A stretch of 64,000 nucleotides of DNA from Coleophoma eucalyptorum (GCA_026120035.1 JALRME010000033.1:124001-188000), one strand, 5' to 3'; positions 23,137-35,499 are shown, counted from the first letter of the stretch. Translations and numbers: made by a program. Notes: generated by a model from the sequence alone, not told the origin.

Positions 23137-25078
23137 TCACCCTTTGATAATTTGCTCTATCAGTCGAGCGGCAGCCACCGTCTCCTCATCACGAAGGTGC
23201 TTTCCGACAACCTGTAATCCTATTGGTGCACCTTTAAACACCTCCGGGATATCTTTGGGTCCATGTTAGTGGTTTTATGCTTTGGAACTATCAGAGTTTT
23301 CTTACACTTGCTATACTGTAGTTGGTCCATGTCATTCATTGGTTTATAGTCCGCATCAACAGGGTCTAATGCGGGGTCGACAGTGATTCCAGCCGGAAAA
23401 ACCAAAGCCGGCTGATCAAGTAAGTTCCAAAGCATTGTGTAAGTCCCATAGTCGGTTTTGTTCTTCAGGGCTGCACAGCCTACGTAGGGAGGGCAAAGGA
23501 TTACGTCCACTCCACGTGCCTTCATAAGTGCATGGAACTCGGCTCTGAGCTTATCTCGCCGATCATTATACGCCCAGTTTTCTGCAACAGTAAGTAGTTT
23601 AGCATGCTGAAGAAAGGAAGCCGCGTCTTGGTTCATGGGCTCTCCAGATGCAGTAACAAGATCTGTAATTGTCTTTCCGCCGTCTGGGAAAAAAAGTGTC
23701 ACCTATGCGAATTAGTATGTATGAAACACTGTTAATTTTGGTGGTAATATTCCTTACGATAATTCCCAACATTTCCATCGACTTATATGGCTTCCAATCC
23801 ACGACTTTAACTCCGGCCGCTTCGAGGCTCTTTTTTGCACTTTTCAGTGCCCGCATCATAGGTGGGTGTGGATGAACAATGCTTTTGTCATTGATCAGTA
23901 TGATAATACCTATAAGAGATATTATGAAGACCTACCCATCAGTCCACATTATACCAACGGTTATTTCCTTGGAACTCTCTACCGGCTTCCATGGCAATGG
24001 TAAGAGGCTGACTTCTGTATCCCATGGCTCTTGGTCAAGGGCCGTTTTCATGAGTAACTCAATGTCATTGATACTATTTGTCAATGGTCCAATCACACAC
24101 CTGATTGACTCTTGGCCAGCACCAGGAAGTTCAATGCCATCATATGGAAGTCTCAAAGCCGATGGACGAAACCCGTACACGCCATTAAATGCTGCTGGTA
24201 TGCGTATTGAACCGCCAATATCTGTCCCAAGCCCAATAGCAGCAGACTTGAAGCCAATTGATGCACCTTCTCCACCAGAAGACCCACCGCAGCTGAGGTT
24301 GAGGTGTGAACCATTCAAAGTTTGGCCCCATATGTTATTGTTACTGTTGCCAGTCTGCCATCATGTTAATATAGTGGCTGGGTTCGGATTTCTTGTCCCT
24401 ACCATGAGTGTCTGTGGTTCATTAGTACGCAAGTGAAACACAGCCCCAGCATTTTTCGCAAGTCGAACAAGATGAGAGTCTTCGTTTGCCACTTTATCAA
24501 CTTGGGATACGTAAGCTCCGGTTGCAACTCGGCCTTTGTGCCAAATATGCTCCTACTTTTGTGATCAGAAATGCGAGCTATCAATCGAACCTGGGTGACG
24601 AACCTTTGTTGATATAGGAACACCGTGTAGAGGGCCAACTAGCTTGCCATGTTCTGCGAAGTATGCATCAAGTTGTTTTGCTTGAGCAAGCGCGTCTTCG
24701 ACCATGAACTCTGTAACATTATTCAACTAGTAGAATCATAATTTAGTGATCAAGATTCGGCACAACTATATCCAATAAACCCACCAGCTGATGCCCAATG
24801 GTTGCTCGTTTCAAAAACGCAATTGTGACTTCCTCAGCAGAGAAATCGCCGGCACCCATCCCTTTTACTAGAGAAGTAGCATCGGTTTCCGTGATCTTCA
24901 GCTCTTTCTCGGACATAATTCCACTCTCGGCTGCCACATTGAGAACATTGAGATGATCAGCGGGTGGAAATTGTTCTGGTGTGAGTAGCCATTGCTTGGG
25001 AATCGACTCTGCTCGTATCTTCCGACACTTTTCTGCCTCGGTCTCCCAAGCACTAGGTTTAGCCACAGAGTTTCCCAT
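23137..25078 (-). CDS. Amidase (amidase-signature family), second copy
   Basis: Amide hydrolase, substrate unknown. Seven exons: 25078-24785, 24726-24604, 24552-24403, 24354-23936, 23881-23758, 23702-23306 and 23252-23137, 540 residues. Triad: Lys139 (VPISTK), Ser215 in CGGSSGGEG and Ser238 in GTDIGGSIRIPAAFNG; the surrounding GFRPSALRLPYDG and the C-terminal GAPIGLQVVGKHL are family motifs. It resembles the acetamidase-type/FAAH-like branch more than the first amidase does, because of the long N-terminus (about 100 residues before the core with WETEAEKCRKIRAESIP). It is divergent from an MFS transporter across a 1-kb gap. The two amidases are not recent duplicates: intron positions and N-termini differ. 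Confidence 0.92.
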
Positions 25079-26098
25079 TTTCTTGATGATAGTATAAATC
25101 TACTCCGAGAGAGGGTATGTGTGAAATATCTCCCACAGCTCCTTATATTTATTCCAGCAAAGTTCGGTTCGGTGTCTCAATGTAAACTGAGAGGACCACT
25201 CATCATATGTCTTCTTCCTGGTCAAATATTGGTTCGATCGATCTAGAGCTGCAGTGGATATGTGGCTAACCAGAATCTATGAATGTTTGGCTAAGTTGTA
25301 AAGCTAAGTTGTAAAGCTAATTTGTAATAGGGCCTGGCTTCTGGGGTTGCCTAATCTATACATATCCAGGTGGCCTGGACGTGTTATTTAAGTATTGATG
25401 CATAATAGAAGAACATCCAATATCCATGTTCTAGTCAACAACATCCAATCATGTATGTTTACGCCACCAATGTGGATGCAAGAGCTAATAGCATGCATTA
25501 CCGCTGTTATCAAAACTTGATAGTGCCGCCTCATTAGCTATCTGATCCCACTTTTAACATGGAAACTTGTATAACTACCCCCAACTTACTAGGATTTTCG
25601 AGCGATAGATAGGGCCTACCTTGGAACTATGACCAGCAGGTCATTTTTAATGGCCAGAGATAAAGTAAATGGCTAGATCATTGTTCTAAGATCATGAGTG
25701 TAGCTTCACTGTCCTCGTTAAGAACAAAGTTTAGTAGGCATTACATCAAGAGCACTAATATTCGAATATAATCATTAACTTAAAAACATTTTTCAGTTTA
25801 TCGCACAAAAATGAACAGTAAAATGAAATTAGCTGGAACTGTCCCAAGGTATCTTCAAGCGGAAGGATATTTCCCACATGAGGGACAGAAGCTACAGATA
25901 AGGATTTTCAGCCATTTATCTACGAAGCGGCTTTCCCCTGTCACCCGGCGTAAATATACATGATTGGCCGACAGGGAGAGTATGAAGAGAGAAGGATAAC
26001 AGGACCAAAGACTCTTTAAAAGGTATAAGGTTGTGGTGTAAGGAACCCTCATATTGTCGCATTGCAGTCCACCAAAGCATATCCACCACCGAGCCATA
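25079..26098. promoter_or_regulatory. Divergent promoter, second amidase / MFS transporter
   Basis: Non-coding by eye. A 13-bp unit GCTAAGTTGTAAA occurs three times at 25290-25328, the last copy altered. HGATAR sites are near 25605, 25654 and 25892. The small minus-strand ORFs at 25855-26152 overlap the MFS start and are not supported. Confidence 0.4.
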
Positions 26099-28143
26099 AT
26101 GGCCACAGTTCATGGTGAAGTAGACACTTCCGTCGTGCCAGGTACAACCCATCTCGTTGATTTAGACGGAAGTCTAAACACGAACCACGATGAGCGACTC
26201 AAAGACATTGTTCTTGTTCCTACTCCGTCTGAGGATCCCGAAGACCCTTTGAACTGGTCACGTAGGCGAAAGAGCTTACACATGTTCTGCATCTTCATGT
26301 ATGTGATTCTCTCGACACCTATGCCGTTTTGCTCTAATATGAGAAGCTATTGTACTTTTGTAGGAATAGCTTCCGCTGCCATTTATTCTGTATTAGTTCC
26401 GATGACTGCTGATACTGGACTCAGCTTGGCTGACCTCAATGCTGGTATATTACCTTGATAACATCAGTCTTCCAACTTGTAGATAATATCTTCTAACAAC
26501 ACTAGGTACCGGATATATGTTCTTGTTCTTTGGATGGGGATGTGTTGTTTGGCAACCTTTGGCCCTTAAATACGGAAAGAGGCCTGTTTACCTTTTCTCT
26601 ATGATTGCAACATTGGTAAGAATCTCCGCTTTGGTTATTTAAGCCATTTGACTAAAGGACCTCCCAGGCCATTCAGATGTGGTCTCCCTATTGCAAAACG
26701 AGTGGCCAATGGTTTGCAAACAAGATTCTTCAGGGATTCTTCGGTTCGCCAATAGAGTCCTTATGTGAAATCTCAGTGGCTGACATGGTAAGCCTGTCGT
26801 TTGCTAATGGTTTTCATCGCTGACGCCGAGTAGTATTTTGCTCATGAGAGAGGAAAATACATGGGTCTATACGCTCTTTGCCTCCTGGGCAGTAATATCA
26901 TGGCTCCGGTAAGAACTCAAATTGATTTGGCACCAACAGATGCTGAGATTTATAGATATTCTCTGGTTTCATCTATGATGGCATGGGATGGCGATGGGTT
27001 CTTTATTGGCCCGCTATTGGATGCGGCTTAGGTTTCATAATTTTATTCTTTCTGATGGAAGAAACAAATTATTATCGTCACACTGTTGGAATTGTAGAGG
27101 TCGTCGAGTCATCTTCAAGCTCAACAAAGGAGTCAGCGGACCAAGAGAAAACTGCTGGTATGCCGAAACCGTCCTCCGCCGACATCACTACTCGCAATAT
27201 GTATCATGAAAAGTCGTACAGGCAAAAACTAAGTTTGTTGGGCAAACCACAACCTAGCAATCTCTGGGTAATGATAAGACGACCATTCACGTTTGTCTCC
27301 TTACCTGTTATTGTTTACTGCGGGTTTTCATACGGTTGTACTGTTATGTGGGCCCTCCTTTCCAGTGCTACATCTTCTCTAATTCTCTCGTCACCTCCTT
27401 ACAATTTTAAGGCGTCAATAGTGGGTTTGTTTTCTGTTGCCAGTCTACTTGGATGTCTTGCTGGGTAGGTTAATCATCCATCTCTATTTCTAAGTATGGT
27501 GCAACCATTGGCTAACATGGAAATGCTCAGGTCACTTTTTAGTGGTTTTGTTGGTAGCTGGCTCGTTCTCAAGCTGGCTCGTCGAAACAATGGTATCGTC
27601 GAGACTGAAAATCGGTTGTGGCTTTTCTTGTTTGCAGCAATTGCATACCCTTTCGGGTTCATACTCTGGGGAGTTGGAGCAGCACATGATATCCACTGTG
27701 AGATATTAATCTTGTGCCCACGAAGTCCTGCTAACATAATGGAAGGGTTCGGACTAGCATTCTCATCGTTTATCTTATCTGCAGCCACAGCCGCAGTAAT
27801 AACCACATGTGTCAGCTACTGCATCGATACATATCCAGATCTGGGAGGCGAAGCAATGATTACTGTCATTGTAATTCGAAATACTATGGGCTTTGCTGTC
27901 ACCTACGCGTAAGTTACTCTTTCTTGAGCAGATAATAGAAGAGCTAATCCCAATAATAGATCGACTCCATGGATCCTCAATCTCGGGGTTCAAAACACGT
28001 TTATAAGTGCTGCATTTATTTCCATGGCGACATCACTGTCTTTCTTGATAATGATTAAGTGGGGGAAACAATTCAGGGAGATGGGCAAGAATCGTTACTG
28101 GCGCTATGTGGCAGAGGCGAAAGCTTTAGCTGTGTCCCACTGA
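26099..28143 (+). CDS. MFS transporter (DHA1-type drug:proton antiporter-like)
   Basis: Plasma-membrane secondary transporter, 557 residues over eight exons: 26099-26444, 26506-26615, 26668-26787, 26834-26908, 26956-27464, 27531-27697, 27746-27908 and 27960-28143. The N-terminus has the fungal DHA1 hallmark DPEDPLNWSRRRK before helix 1. Helix 4-5 carries FAHERGKYMGLYAL, and a hydrophilic central loop of about 90 residues (SSSSSTKESADQEK) separates the two halves. The intron 27698-27745 removes an out-of-place Cys-rich insert and restores HDIHWFGLAF. It is divergent from the second amidase and upstream of a Zn2Cys6 gene, an arrangement common for substrate uptake or efflux next to its enzyme. 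Substrate unknown. Confidence 0.92.
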
Positions 28144-28705
28144 ATAATTGATTTTCATCAAGCATTGACTTTATGTGTAATCTCGAAAGAGTTCATGCAC
28201 ATAAAATTTGAGATAAATATAACCATGTCACATCCATCGTGTGCTGTGTGCACCAAACCGATCTTTGATAGCTGTCTATTCTCCAATTAATTTATCAAGA
28301 TTTTGTACTGTATCTAATAAATATAAAGTATTTCTTAACTTACGGAGAAGCTCACTAAATAATATATCATACTAGTCTGACGTTTTCAAAAGTCACGGGC
28401 CTGAGCACAGGTCACTAATAACATCCCCAAATTCAATGACTTGACTATTTAATCTCCTCAAGACTCGACCCGGGATTACGGAACAGCTAATTCTTAAAAG
28501 ATGGGGAGTTGCGAACCTAGACAAACTTCGGGATAATACCTATCTTTGACCAATAGGCTATATTACCGCTGTGTCGAGAACTCCACCTTAGATAAGAAAT
28601 ACTTGGCGGCAAAGTGAACGATCTTATCTCAACGAGGCACCGAAATTAAATATTAACTATCAAAAGTATCAAGTTTGGCATTTCTGTGTCAGGGTAGCCT
28701 ATTGA
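28144..28705. other. Intergenic, no gene seen
   Basis: 3' flank of the MFS gene and promoter of the next regulator. AT-rich with no clear repeat; AGATAAG is present near 28593. Confidence 0.4.
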
Positions 28706-30383
28706 ATGGCATGCATACCTAAAATAGCACCAAGAGCACCTAGTGGAAACATCACCATGGTGTCTTCGCCTCGACCACCATGCACGAAGCTGAGGACTAA
28801 GAAAGGTTGTGTAGCGTGTATGTTATTGAGCCCATCTGAATCTGAATACAACTTGACTCCAAAACAGGTCGCGAGAGAAGGAAGAAATGTGACGAACGCA
28901 AGCCAACATGTGCAACTTGTGAAAGACTTGGCCTCAGATGCGACTGGCCTGATCTTGCCACTTTGATAGATCGCCGAGAACGTGGCGCTGTGAATTCAAG
29001 ATGGTCCCATGGCTTAAAGAGCCACAATTCTATTGCTCGCTGTCCCAAAACCTTGAGTCGCAAGCCTTCCAAGTCCAGAGCGTGCTTCGCGACGAATGTT
29101 ACAACTTACGATATGCAATTCCCAATACTGTCCCCTGGCATCCTCTCCAGTGCTCAGAATTTTCTACGCAGTAATCGCGAGATTCTACTTCTAAATTATT
29201 ATTACCAGAGCTACCTCCCAGCAAATATTCTTCCTAAAGCACACGCCGATTTTTCTAAGGCTTATATTGAAGACGTGCCCGAGTTGACAGATATAATGTA
29301 TGCATGTAGCGCGATGCAGTGGGCCAACAGATATGATGGTTCTCCAATAGAGTCGTTTCATTATCATGCACGAGCCGTTTCGGGGCTTCGTAGACGGCTA
29401 GGATCTGGGGAAGTGACGGGCTTGGAAGATTGGCTTCTGGCCGTCACAATATTGTTACACACCTTCGAGGTCAGTCAAGGTTAAATAAAATAAATGCTTT
29501 AGTGCATTATACTAAGCTGCTGCTATAGACATGGCGTTGTGTTTCCGACAGCTCAACTCCAAGTGCGTTACAGCACTTACTAAGTGCAATGCAGCTCCTA
29601 AAGCTACGCTGCACCAGTATAGTTTCTAAAGAGCAGCACAAGTTCAATGTCTTAATAGCGGAATCTGTGCTATTTCACATTTCTACCCTCCTGGCCTCTG
29701 GAACATTTTCTGCTGCCATTGCCGTTGACAGCACGGTATGGGACTGGATAGAGATAATCCTTGAAAGGCCTGCTTATGACAACGTCATACCTCCGGCCAA
29801 CCATCCTGTGCTTGGTACACCGCGTAAATTAAATCGACTCGTTTTTAAGATCTCGCAACTGAGCATGCGAAATCCATTCACTGCAGACGACGTGCTCATG
29901 GCCGAGACACTCAGTGCTGAGTTGCAGAGGTGGGAAGTCAACGACGAACACGAGGCACTAGATGTTGGCACATGCTATCAGAAAGATCCGTACATTGACG
30001 TTCGTAAGCTTTACATCGTCTGTGCTCGTATTCTACTTCTCTGGATAGAAGCAGCCGATCTTACTTCTAATAGAAGCCAACTTGAGAGAGACTTACAGAG
30101 CGAAAGATGCAGAGGCATGAACATTTTATACAGAATGGAACATACAAATGATGACCTATGGAATTTTTTGATGAGGTGGCCGCTGTTTATCCTAGGCCAC
30201 ATCGTGGAAAGTGACGAAGAAAAGAGAACTATACAAATATCACTTGAGAGAATTTGGCTACGGTCTTCGTGTGGGGACGTAAAGTGGTGCTTGAAAAAGA
30301 TACAATGTCTCTGGAAAAAAAGGAGCTCTAAGCACAATCCTCTTCGGATTCTACATTATCTAAATCATAGAGAGGACCCGTGA
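28706..30383 (+). CDS. Zn(II)2Cys6 transcription factor (Fungal_trans_2-like)
   Basis: Nuclear regulator of 522 residues in three exons (28706-28817, 28868-29469, 29529-30383). The first intron interrupts the zinc cluster: KKGCVAC is followed by RERRKKCDERKPTCATCERLGLRC across the join, giving C-x2-C-x6-C-x6-C-x2-C-x6-C. The rest (YYYQSYLPANIL, LAVTILLHTFE, then a C-terminal helical half) matches the second class of fungal TF regulatory domain, where a long helical region follows the cluster directly. Start may be 28706 or the in-frame ATG at 28757, which lies closer to the usual distance from the first Cys. It sits next to the MFS/amidase pair and could regulate them. Confidence 0.9.
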
Positions 30384-30552
30384 TAACTACAATATTGCAG
30401 GACAGTAATAACCATATATTAATGCATTAATTACTGTTACATTAACTACTCTTGGGCTTTAGCGTGAAGTCGTGATAATTAGTACTTGACTGTCACCCTT
30501 GGTAACAGATATATGTCTACAGTTCTTACCTCTTCTAGGCCTCACTGCGGAC

Positions 30553-32652
30553 CTATCTAATTTCTACCTTTTTGAAACTGTGACACCGGCACGCCGGAGT
30601 ACCATAGCTCATCTTGCCAATAATACTCCCGCCAGTTATTACAAGGCCCACTCCTTGCGGAACCGTTTCATCGTATAGTAAACCAGGAATACGGAAAACC
30701 TCAGTGGTTTCACGACTTGGCTTTTTCCAGCAAACAAGGCGAAAGAGTGAACGGCGCTGACAAGAGTTGCACCTAACCTGCGCAATCCCATCGTAAGTCG
30801 ACCCGTATTGGTTGCGATACCACTCGATTTCGCTATAGGTCTTGTTTAATCGGGAGTCAGCTGAGTTCTTCCCTCTGCTCTGGAGACCCATGACATCGAT
30901 GAGGTCTTGAATCAGTGTATCTACCTCCTCGCCTTTCTCGCCTTCCTCCGCAAGTGCTCTTTCCAGGGTCTCAAGTATTATCTTAATGGACCCAGTATCG
31001 TATCTTGGATAAGGCCAACAATGCTCTAGAACTTTACTGCTCGACCAGCCTACGTACAAGGCCTTGCTTTCAAAGTCGGTAAAGATGCGATCAATAGCAC
31101 TGCAGAAGGTTCGTGCAGAGGTACCACTAATTTTCAGAATCCACTCCACTATGGCATGGAACAAGACTTTGGGATCACCATCGACATCGATACGCCTCCA
31201 TTGTTCAATAACACCAACTTCTTCGAGTTCAGGGCATATATGACCATCCTGCAAAATGCTTGGATGGGCGGCTTTCTGATGACACGCACCAAGTTCCCAA
31301 ACCTTTTCTGTCATATGTGAATGGCCATGTAGCCAGGGAACCTCATCATATGGCTGTTCTCCTTGAACAGGGGTGAAGAGCAGAGGTGTATAATCCCCGT
31401 GTTTAAGTGCAGCCTTTACAAGGAGCCAGAATCTCCGGCTGTCATCATTGGGGTCGCGCCATTTCAGCACACGAAGGCCAATCATACCAGCCAGAGCATA
31501 ATGATAATCCTTCGCATCTCGACACCTCTTCTGGCCCAGGATGTAGATGGCAGATCCTAGTGTACGATATTTTTCAGTTCGCAGCTTCCAGGTTTCCATA
31601 TCCGTCCAGCAAACCTTGGTGTTGTACTTGCAGCCCTTCTCGTTAGCCTGGTCGTGGAAAGTCGCATCGCCTTTCTGCCTGACATATTTAGAGACAGCGG
31701 CATCCACCCGATTTAAGAGTAGGCTTGCATTTAGGCCGAACACCTCCCAGTCCTGGGTAAGGATGCAGACCTCCTTGCTCTTCATATACTCCAACGTCAC
31801 CCACATCCGCTCAAACCACCGAGACCGAGTCACTTCAGAGAGAGCATCTAGAAACAGATCATATTCGGGGTTTTTCTGCACATGAGTAAGGGTTCTAGCA
31901 GAAACATCGTCTAGGTGCATCACCGTTTTCTCGGGCCAGCTATAGATATCCGGAATGGCCAGAAGTAGCTGCCGCTGGAATCTGGGCTGCCATTGCGGCA
32001 CACTCAGATAATCATGCCAGATTTCAGTTGGGCCAAACTTCGCCGTGACAGCCTGCAAGGTCCGGACCGGCGTCTGATAGACTTCACGAGCGACCTTGAA
32101 ATCATGAGCGACATCTCCTCCTGGGTTGTGGTCGTTCTGAAATTCCGACACATGTGGATGCCATGCGTGAGAAATGGGGACGTACGTGATGCCTTTTTCC
32201 TTTAGACATCTGAAGTGTCGATTGTAGATCCGGATAGGATGTACCGTTAGTGATGTCTGAGTGATGTCAAAACCACTCAGCTCGCTATTTTCGGACTTGT
32301 CAAAAGTGATGGTCCTGATCATACTGTCTATGGCCTCATCACCAGGGCTGAAGCCGTGGCCGCATTCGTGACAATCAGAATCGAGCCCATTTTCCCATAC
32401 ATGTTGCAGGAATTGAGATTGGGGTATCTGCTGGATCTCCGGCCCGAGACATATCGTAATAGTCGGTTCATGTACGACTCGTAGTGAGTGAGGATACCTT
32501 CGGATTGTCCTTGAGTGCTCATTAACATTGGCGGGGACATCAGCATCAATGCTGTCGGAACTTTCTGGGGAATAATCCTCAGCCACTCCGTCTCGAACAT
32601 TGTCATATTCTATATCCTGACTATCGTAAGAAGGATCGGAGTCAACATCCAT
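30553..32652 (-). CDS. HET-like protein, divergent, intronless
   Basis: A 699-residue single-exon protein with a recognisable but drifted HET core: ITYVPISHAWHP in place of YxALSYxWG, IWHDYLSVPQW in place of WIDxLCINQ, and RSRWFERMWVTLEYMKS in place of the RxWTxQE motif. The N-terminus is acidic and low-complexity (about 60 residues). Two Cys-rich pieces stand out: CHECGHGFSPGDE near residue 95, and a C-terminal set (CNSCQRRSLFRLVCW then CRCHSF) that could bind zinc. HET proteins take part in self/non-self recognition between hyphae, causing cell death on mismatch. The first ATG is at 32652; the frame is open a little farther upstream without ATG. Function inferred from the motif pattern only. 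Confidence 0.7.
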   Translation of the reverse strand: MDVDSDPSYDSQDIEYDNVRDGVAEDYSPESSDSIDADVPANVNEHSRTIRRYPHSLRVVHEPTITICLGPEIQQIPQSQFLQHVWENGLDSDCHECGHGFSPGDEAIDSMIRTITFDKSENSELSGFDITQTSLTVHPIRIYNRHFRCLKEKGITYVPISHAWHPHVSEFQNDHNPGGDVAHDFKVAREVYQTPVRTLQAVTAKFGPTEIWHDYLSVPQWQPRFQRQLLLAIPDIYSWPEKTVMHLDDVSARTLTHVQKNPEYDLFLDALSEVTRSRWFERMWVTLEYMKSKEVCILTQDWEVFGLNASLLLNRVDAAVSKYVRQKGDATFHDQANEKGCKYNTKVCWTDMETWKLRTEKYRTLGSAIYILGQKRCRDAKDYHYALAGMIGLRVLKWRDPNDDSRRFWLLVKAALKHGDYTPLLFTPVQGEQPYDEVPWLHGHSHMTEKVWELGACHQKAAHPSILQDGHICPELEEVGVIEQWRRIDVDGDPKVLFHAIVEWILKISGTSARTFCSAIDRIFTDFESKALYVGWSSSKVLEHCWPYPRYDTGSIKIILETLERALAEEGEKGEEVDTLIQDLIDVMGLQSRGKNSADSRLNKTYSEIEWYRNQYGSTYDGIAQVRCNSCQRRSLFRLVCWKKPSRETTEVFRIPGLLYDETVPQGVGLVITGGSIIGKMSYGTPACRCHSFKKVEIR

Positions 32653-34300
32653 TCTCTGCTGGGTTGTACTTGCCAAGGCTTCAGAATTGTATTATGACCG
32701 AAAGTAATTGAAAAAGCAAGGCCTATACATGATAAGGTAAGCGGTTTGAAAGGCATCTTTCGCAAGTCCTGCAGTACGGTCTGATTCTTGAAAATGGTGG
32801 CCACCCTGCTGCGGCAAGGCACCTCAAGGGCGGGGATGGTCACGTGCTTCGGACTATAATCGTGCGAGCGAACAGGATTTCTTTTCCGTACGGCTGTGCT
32901 TCTGGTAGAACCGTATTACGATAGCGGTGATTAGGATTAGAGAGGCACAAGATAAGTATCCTAGGCAAAGTCTTACACGTCGACGTACTGTTTTTTTTTT
33001 TTTTAAAAAAAAAAACACTTGCCCTTTAACCCAACCACTTGGCGGATACGTGTGACAACAACCATTCGGTACCACACAATTCGCAGATAAATATGCATGC
33101 CACCTGTAAAGAGAATTAATATAGAACCAATGAGTATCATGAGGCAGGCAGATAGATGGAATTTCGTGAGGCTGACCGACATCTGCGGTGCTGAGTTGGT
33201 CATTCAGCTTCGGATATATGACATATCTCCCGTGTTGTGCTGACCGAATGCAAGGCTGGTGATTGGCTCGAATATACTCAGGCCAGGAAGGGTTGGAGGC
33301 GGGACATATCTGCAGAGGACATCTGGTGTCGTAAGTAGCGATGTTTAAAGTCACTATCTCCAATGTCTGATACGGCCGTATGTCAACTGGCAGGCAAAAA
33401 CGCTCTAGTTATAACAACTTGTTTTACGCAGTGCGCCGCAGCATAGGTGAAGTTCTAGAAGAATAATGCTACAGTGGATGGTGCGGTTACTCGAGTAGTG
33501 GTATAGTGCATCAGCTCCGTATTGGTAGAGCAACGTCGTCTATCGTTCTTAAATAACTCAATGGTCGGGCCCTTGTAATTCAACTGTTTAGTAGAGCAGT
33601 GTAATGTACGGTCCAGAAGGAGGTTTGTCGTGGCAATTGATGGCCGCATGTCTTGATTGGTTCAGTTGATTATCCAAGAATGGTAGCAGCTCGGCTCGGT
33701 AAGTAGCGTAGCTTACGGACGACCGAAGAGAGCGAGCGAGCGATGGATTACAGAGACTCCTCGGACTTTCCGGCTTCTCAAGCTGCACCCGCAACCCCGA
33801 ATTCTGTAGCTATCCATGTTCTTCTCCGCTTTCCTGGCTTTTTTAAATCGGGGAGATAAGCATAGCAACTGAAGCATTGGATGCTAGGCGTTCTGGGATC
33901 TTTTTGGTCAAAAAAGCTTGCCCCTGCCGGTGGTCCGCGGCTCCGAGGGGGTTGGGGTCAGCTTCCATGTGAAGAACAAAACGGCATTTGCAAGCTGTGA
34001 GATATATCAGTCACCGTCAGCAACCGGGTAGGTGATCAATCTAGCAGGCCCAGGTCGTGCGGATCAACTACCATTACTTGGAAGACGGAAAGCCGAAAGC
34101 GCGAAGGCGCAAGCTGAAACGAGACAGCACGTCTAGGCAACACAAACATAAATTCTAACATTCTAATTAGCATTCACTATATAGTTCTTTTCTTTTTCAC
34201 AGCAACATTTACATGCTCACCATATTATTTACTGCTCTAGGCCCACGGTAATTCGTGTAGCAAAGTTAGAACAGAGAGTTTGCAGGTGTTCGACGTCACA
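32653..34300. other. Long intergenic region with T14A11 tract
   Basis: No convincing gene. At 32991-33015 a run of about 14 T is followed by 11 A. Minus-strand frames between 32854 and 33363 contain two hydrophobic stretches, in different frames, on either side of this tract; they could be remnants of a membrane protein but I see no recognisable family. 33370-34300 holds nothing identifiable beyond the promoter of the next gene. Confidence 0.35.
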
Positions 34301-35499
34301 ATGAAGGCCATCAACATCATTGAAGGTCGGAAAGCTGTGATCGTGGAGATACCTAAACCTAAACTCAGAGACGACTACATACTGGTTCAGATCAAGGCTG
34401 TCGGCCTTAACCCCACAGATGTAAAGCACATTGACCGGGAAAATGGGGGCGACATCGGATCAAAGCCCGGCTGCGACTATTGTGGAATCGTGGCAGAGAT
34501 CGGTTCAAAAGTCACAAAACCCTTTAAGATCGGAGATCGAGTTGCTGGTTTTATCCATGGCGCGTATGTAACTGTTTTTATTTTTTATCTGCTAGAGTTT
34601 TTTCCTTCATATTTTTCTCGCTGCAGATGCGGAAAGGAGACTGAGCTTTACTTGTAGAAATCGAACCAACAAAGAAGATGGAGCATTTAGCGAGTGGGCA
34701 ATTGTCAAAGGCGATATCCAAATCAAGGTTCCTGATAATATCAGCACTGAGGGGGCCGCCAGCCTTGGCGTTGCAATCGTAACGGTTGTAAGTCAATTTG
34801 TGAGATGTGAGGGTCAGGGACCATTTTGCTAATCCATTAAAGGGCCAAGGCCTATACAAGTCACTAAGATTACCTTTGCCAAGCCAGCCTGCGAAATCAC
34901 CGTTTCCGATTCTGATCTACGGTGGAAGTACAACCGTAGGAATCTATGGTATACAATACGCAAAATTATCAGGCCTCACCGTTATTACAACAGCATCACC
35001 TCACAACTTCGACTTTCTTAGGTCTCTCGGTGCGGATGCTGTCTTCGATTACAAATCGCCTACCTGCGTCAAGGATATTAAAAATCTCGCTCCTAATCTC
35101 GAGTTCGCATGGGATACCATCGGTGATGCGACGAGCTGTGAGCTCTGTGCAAAGGCATTAGATAGCGAATGGGGAGATTATGGGGTGTTGGAGCCTGTAG
35201 CACCCGAGATACTGCACGCGGCAAACCCAAATGCTCGAGGTCCATTTTTTACAACTGCATACGTGGTGTGCGGTGAAACGTATGACAAGTATGATCATGT
35301 GTGGCCAGCAAGTAGAGGAGAGTTCGAGTTCGGCAAGATGTTTTGGGACTTGACTCAGGATCTCCTCGCAAGAGGGCAATTAAAGCCTACTAGAATCGCT
35401 GTCAATAAGTATGGGCCGGGTCTTGAAGGAGTACTGGAAGGGTTAGAAGACATAAGGGCAAATAAAGTCAGCGCACAGAAGCTCATTTATACCTTATAA
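34301..35499 (+). CDS. Zinc-binding-dehydrogenase-family reductase, ToxD-like (medium-chain, enoyl reductase type)
   Basis: NADPH-dependent reductase or quinone/enoyl oxidoreductase of the fungal ToxD-like group, 349 residues. Exons 34301-34563, 34658-34787 and 34843-35499. The first intron joins GFIHGA to NRTNKEDGAFSEW. N-terminal GroES-like features are KAVGLNPTDVKHID and PGCDYCGIVAEIG; the nucleotide-binding region is ILIYGGSTTVGIYGIQYAKL; the C-terminus has NKYGPGLEGVLEGLEDIRANKVSAQKLIYTL, characteristic of this group. It lacks the zinc-ligand Cys of true alcohol dehydrogenases, so it is not expected to bind catalytic zinc. Such proteins occur as PKS trans-enoyl reductases, but there is no PKS here; a stand-alone role is likely. 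Confidence 0.9.

Noticed and set aside
32854..33363. 169-residue minus-strand ORF with hydrophobic end
   Set aside because: It runs through a homopolymer that encodes Phe/Lys runs, has no recognisable motif, and the better hydrophobic stretches fall in two frames.
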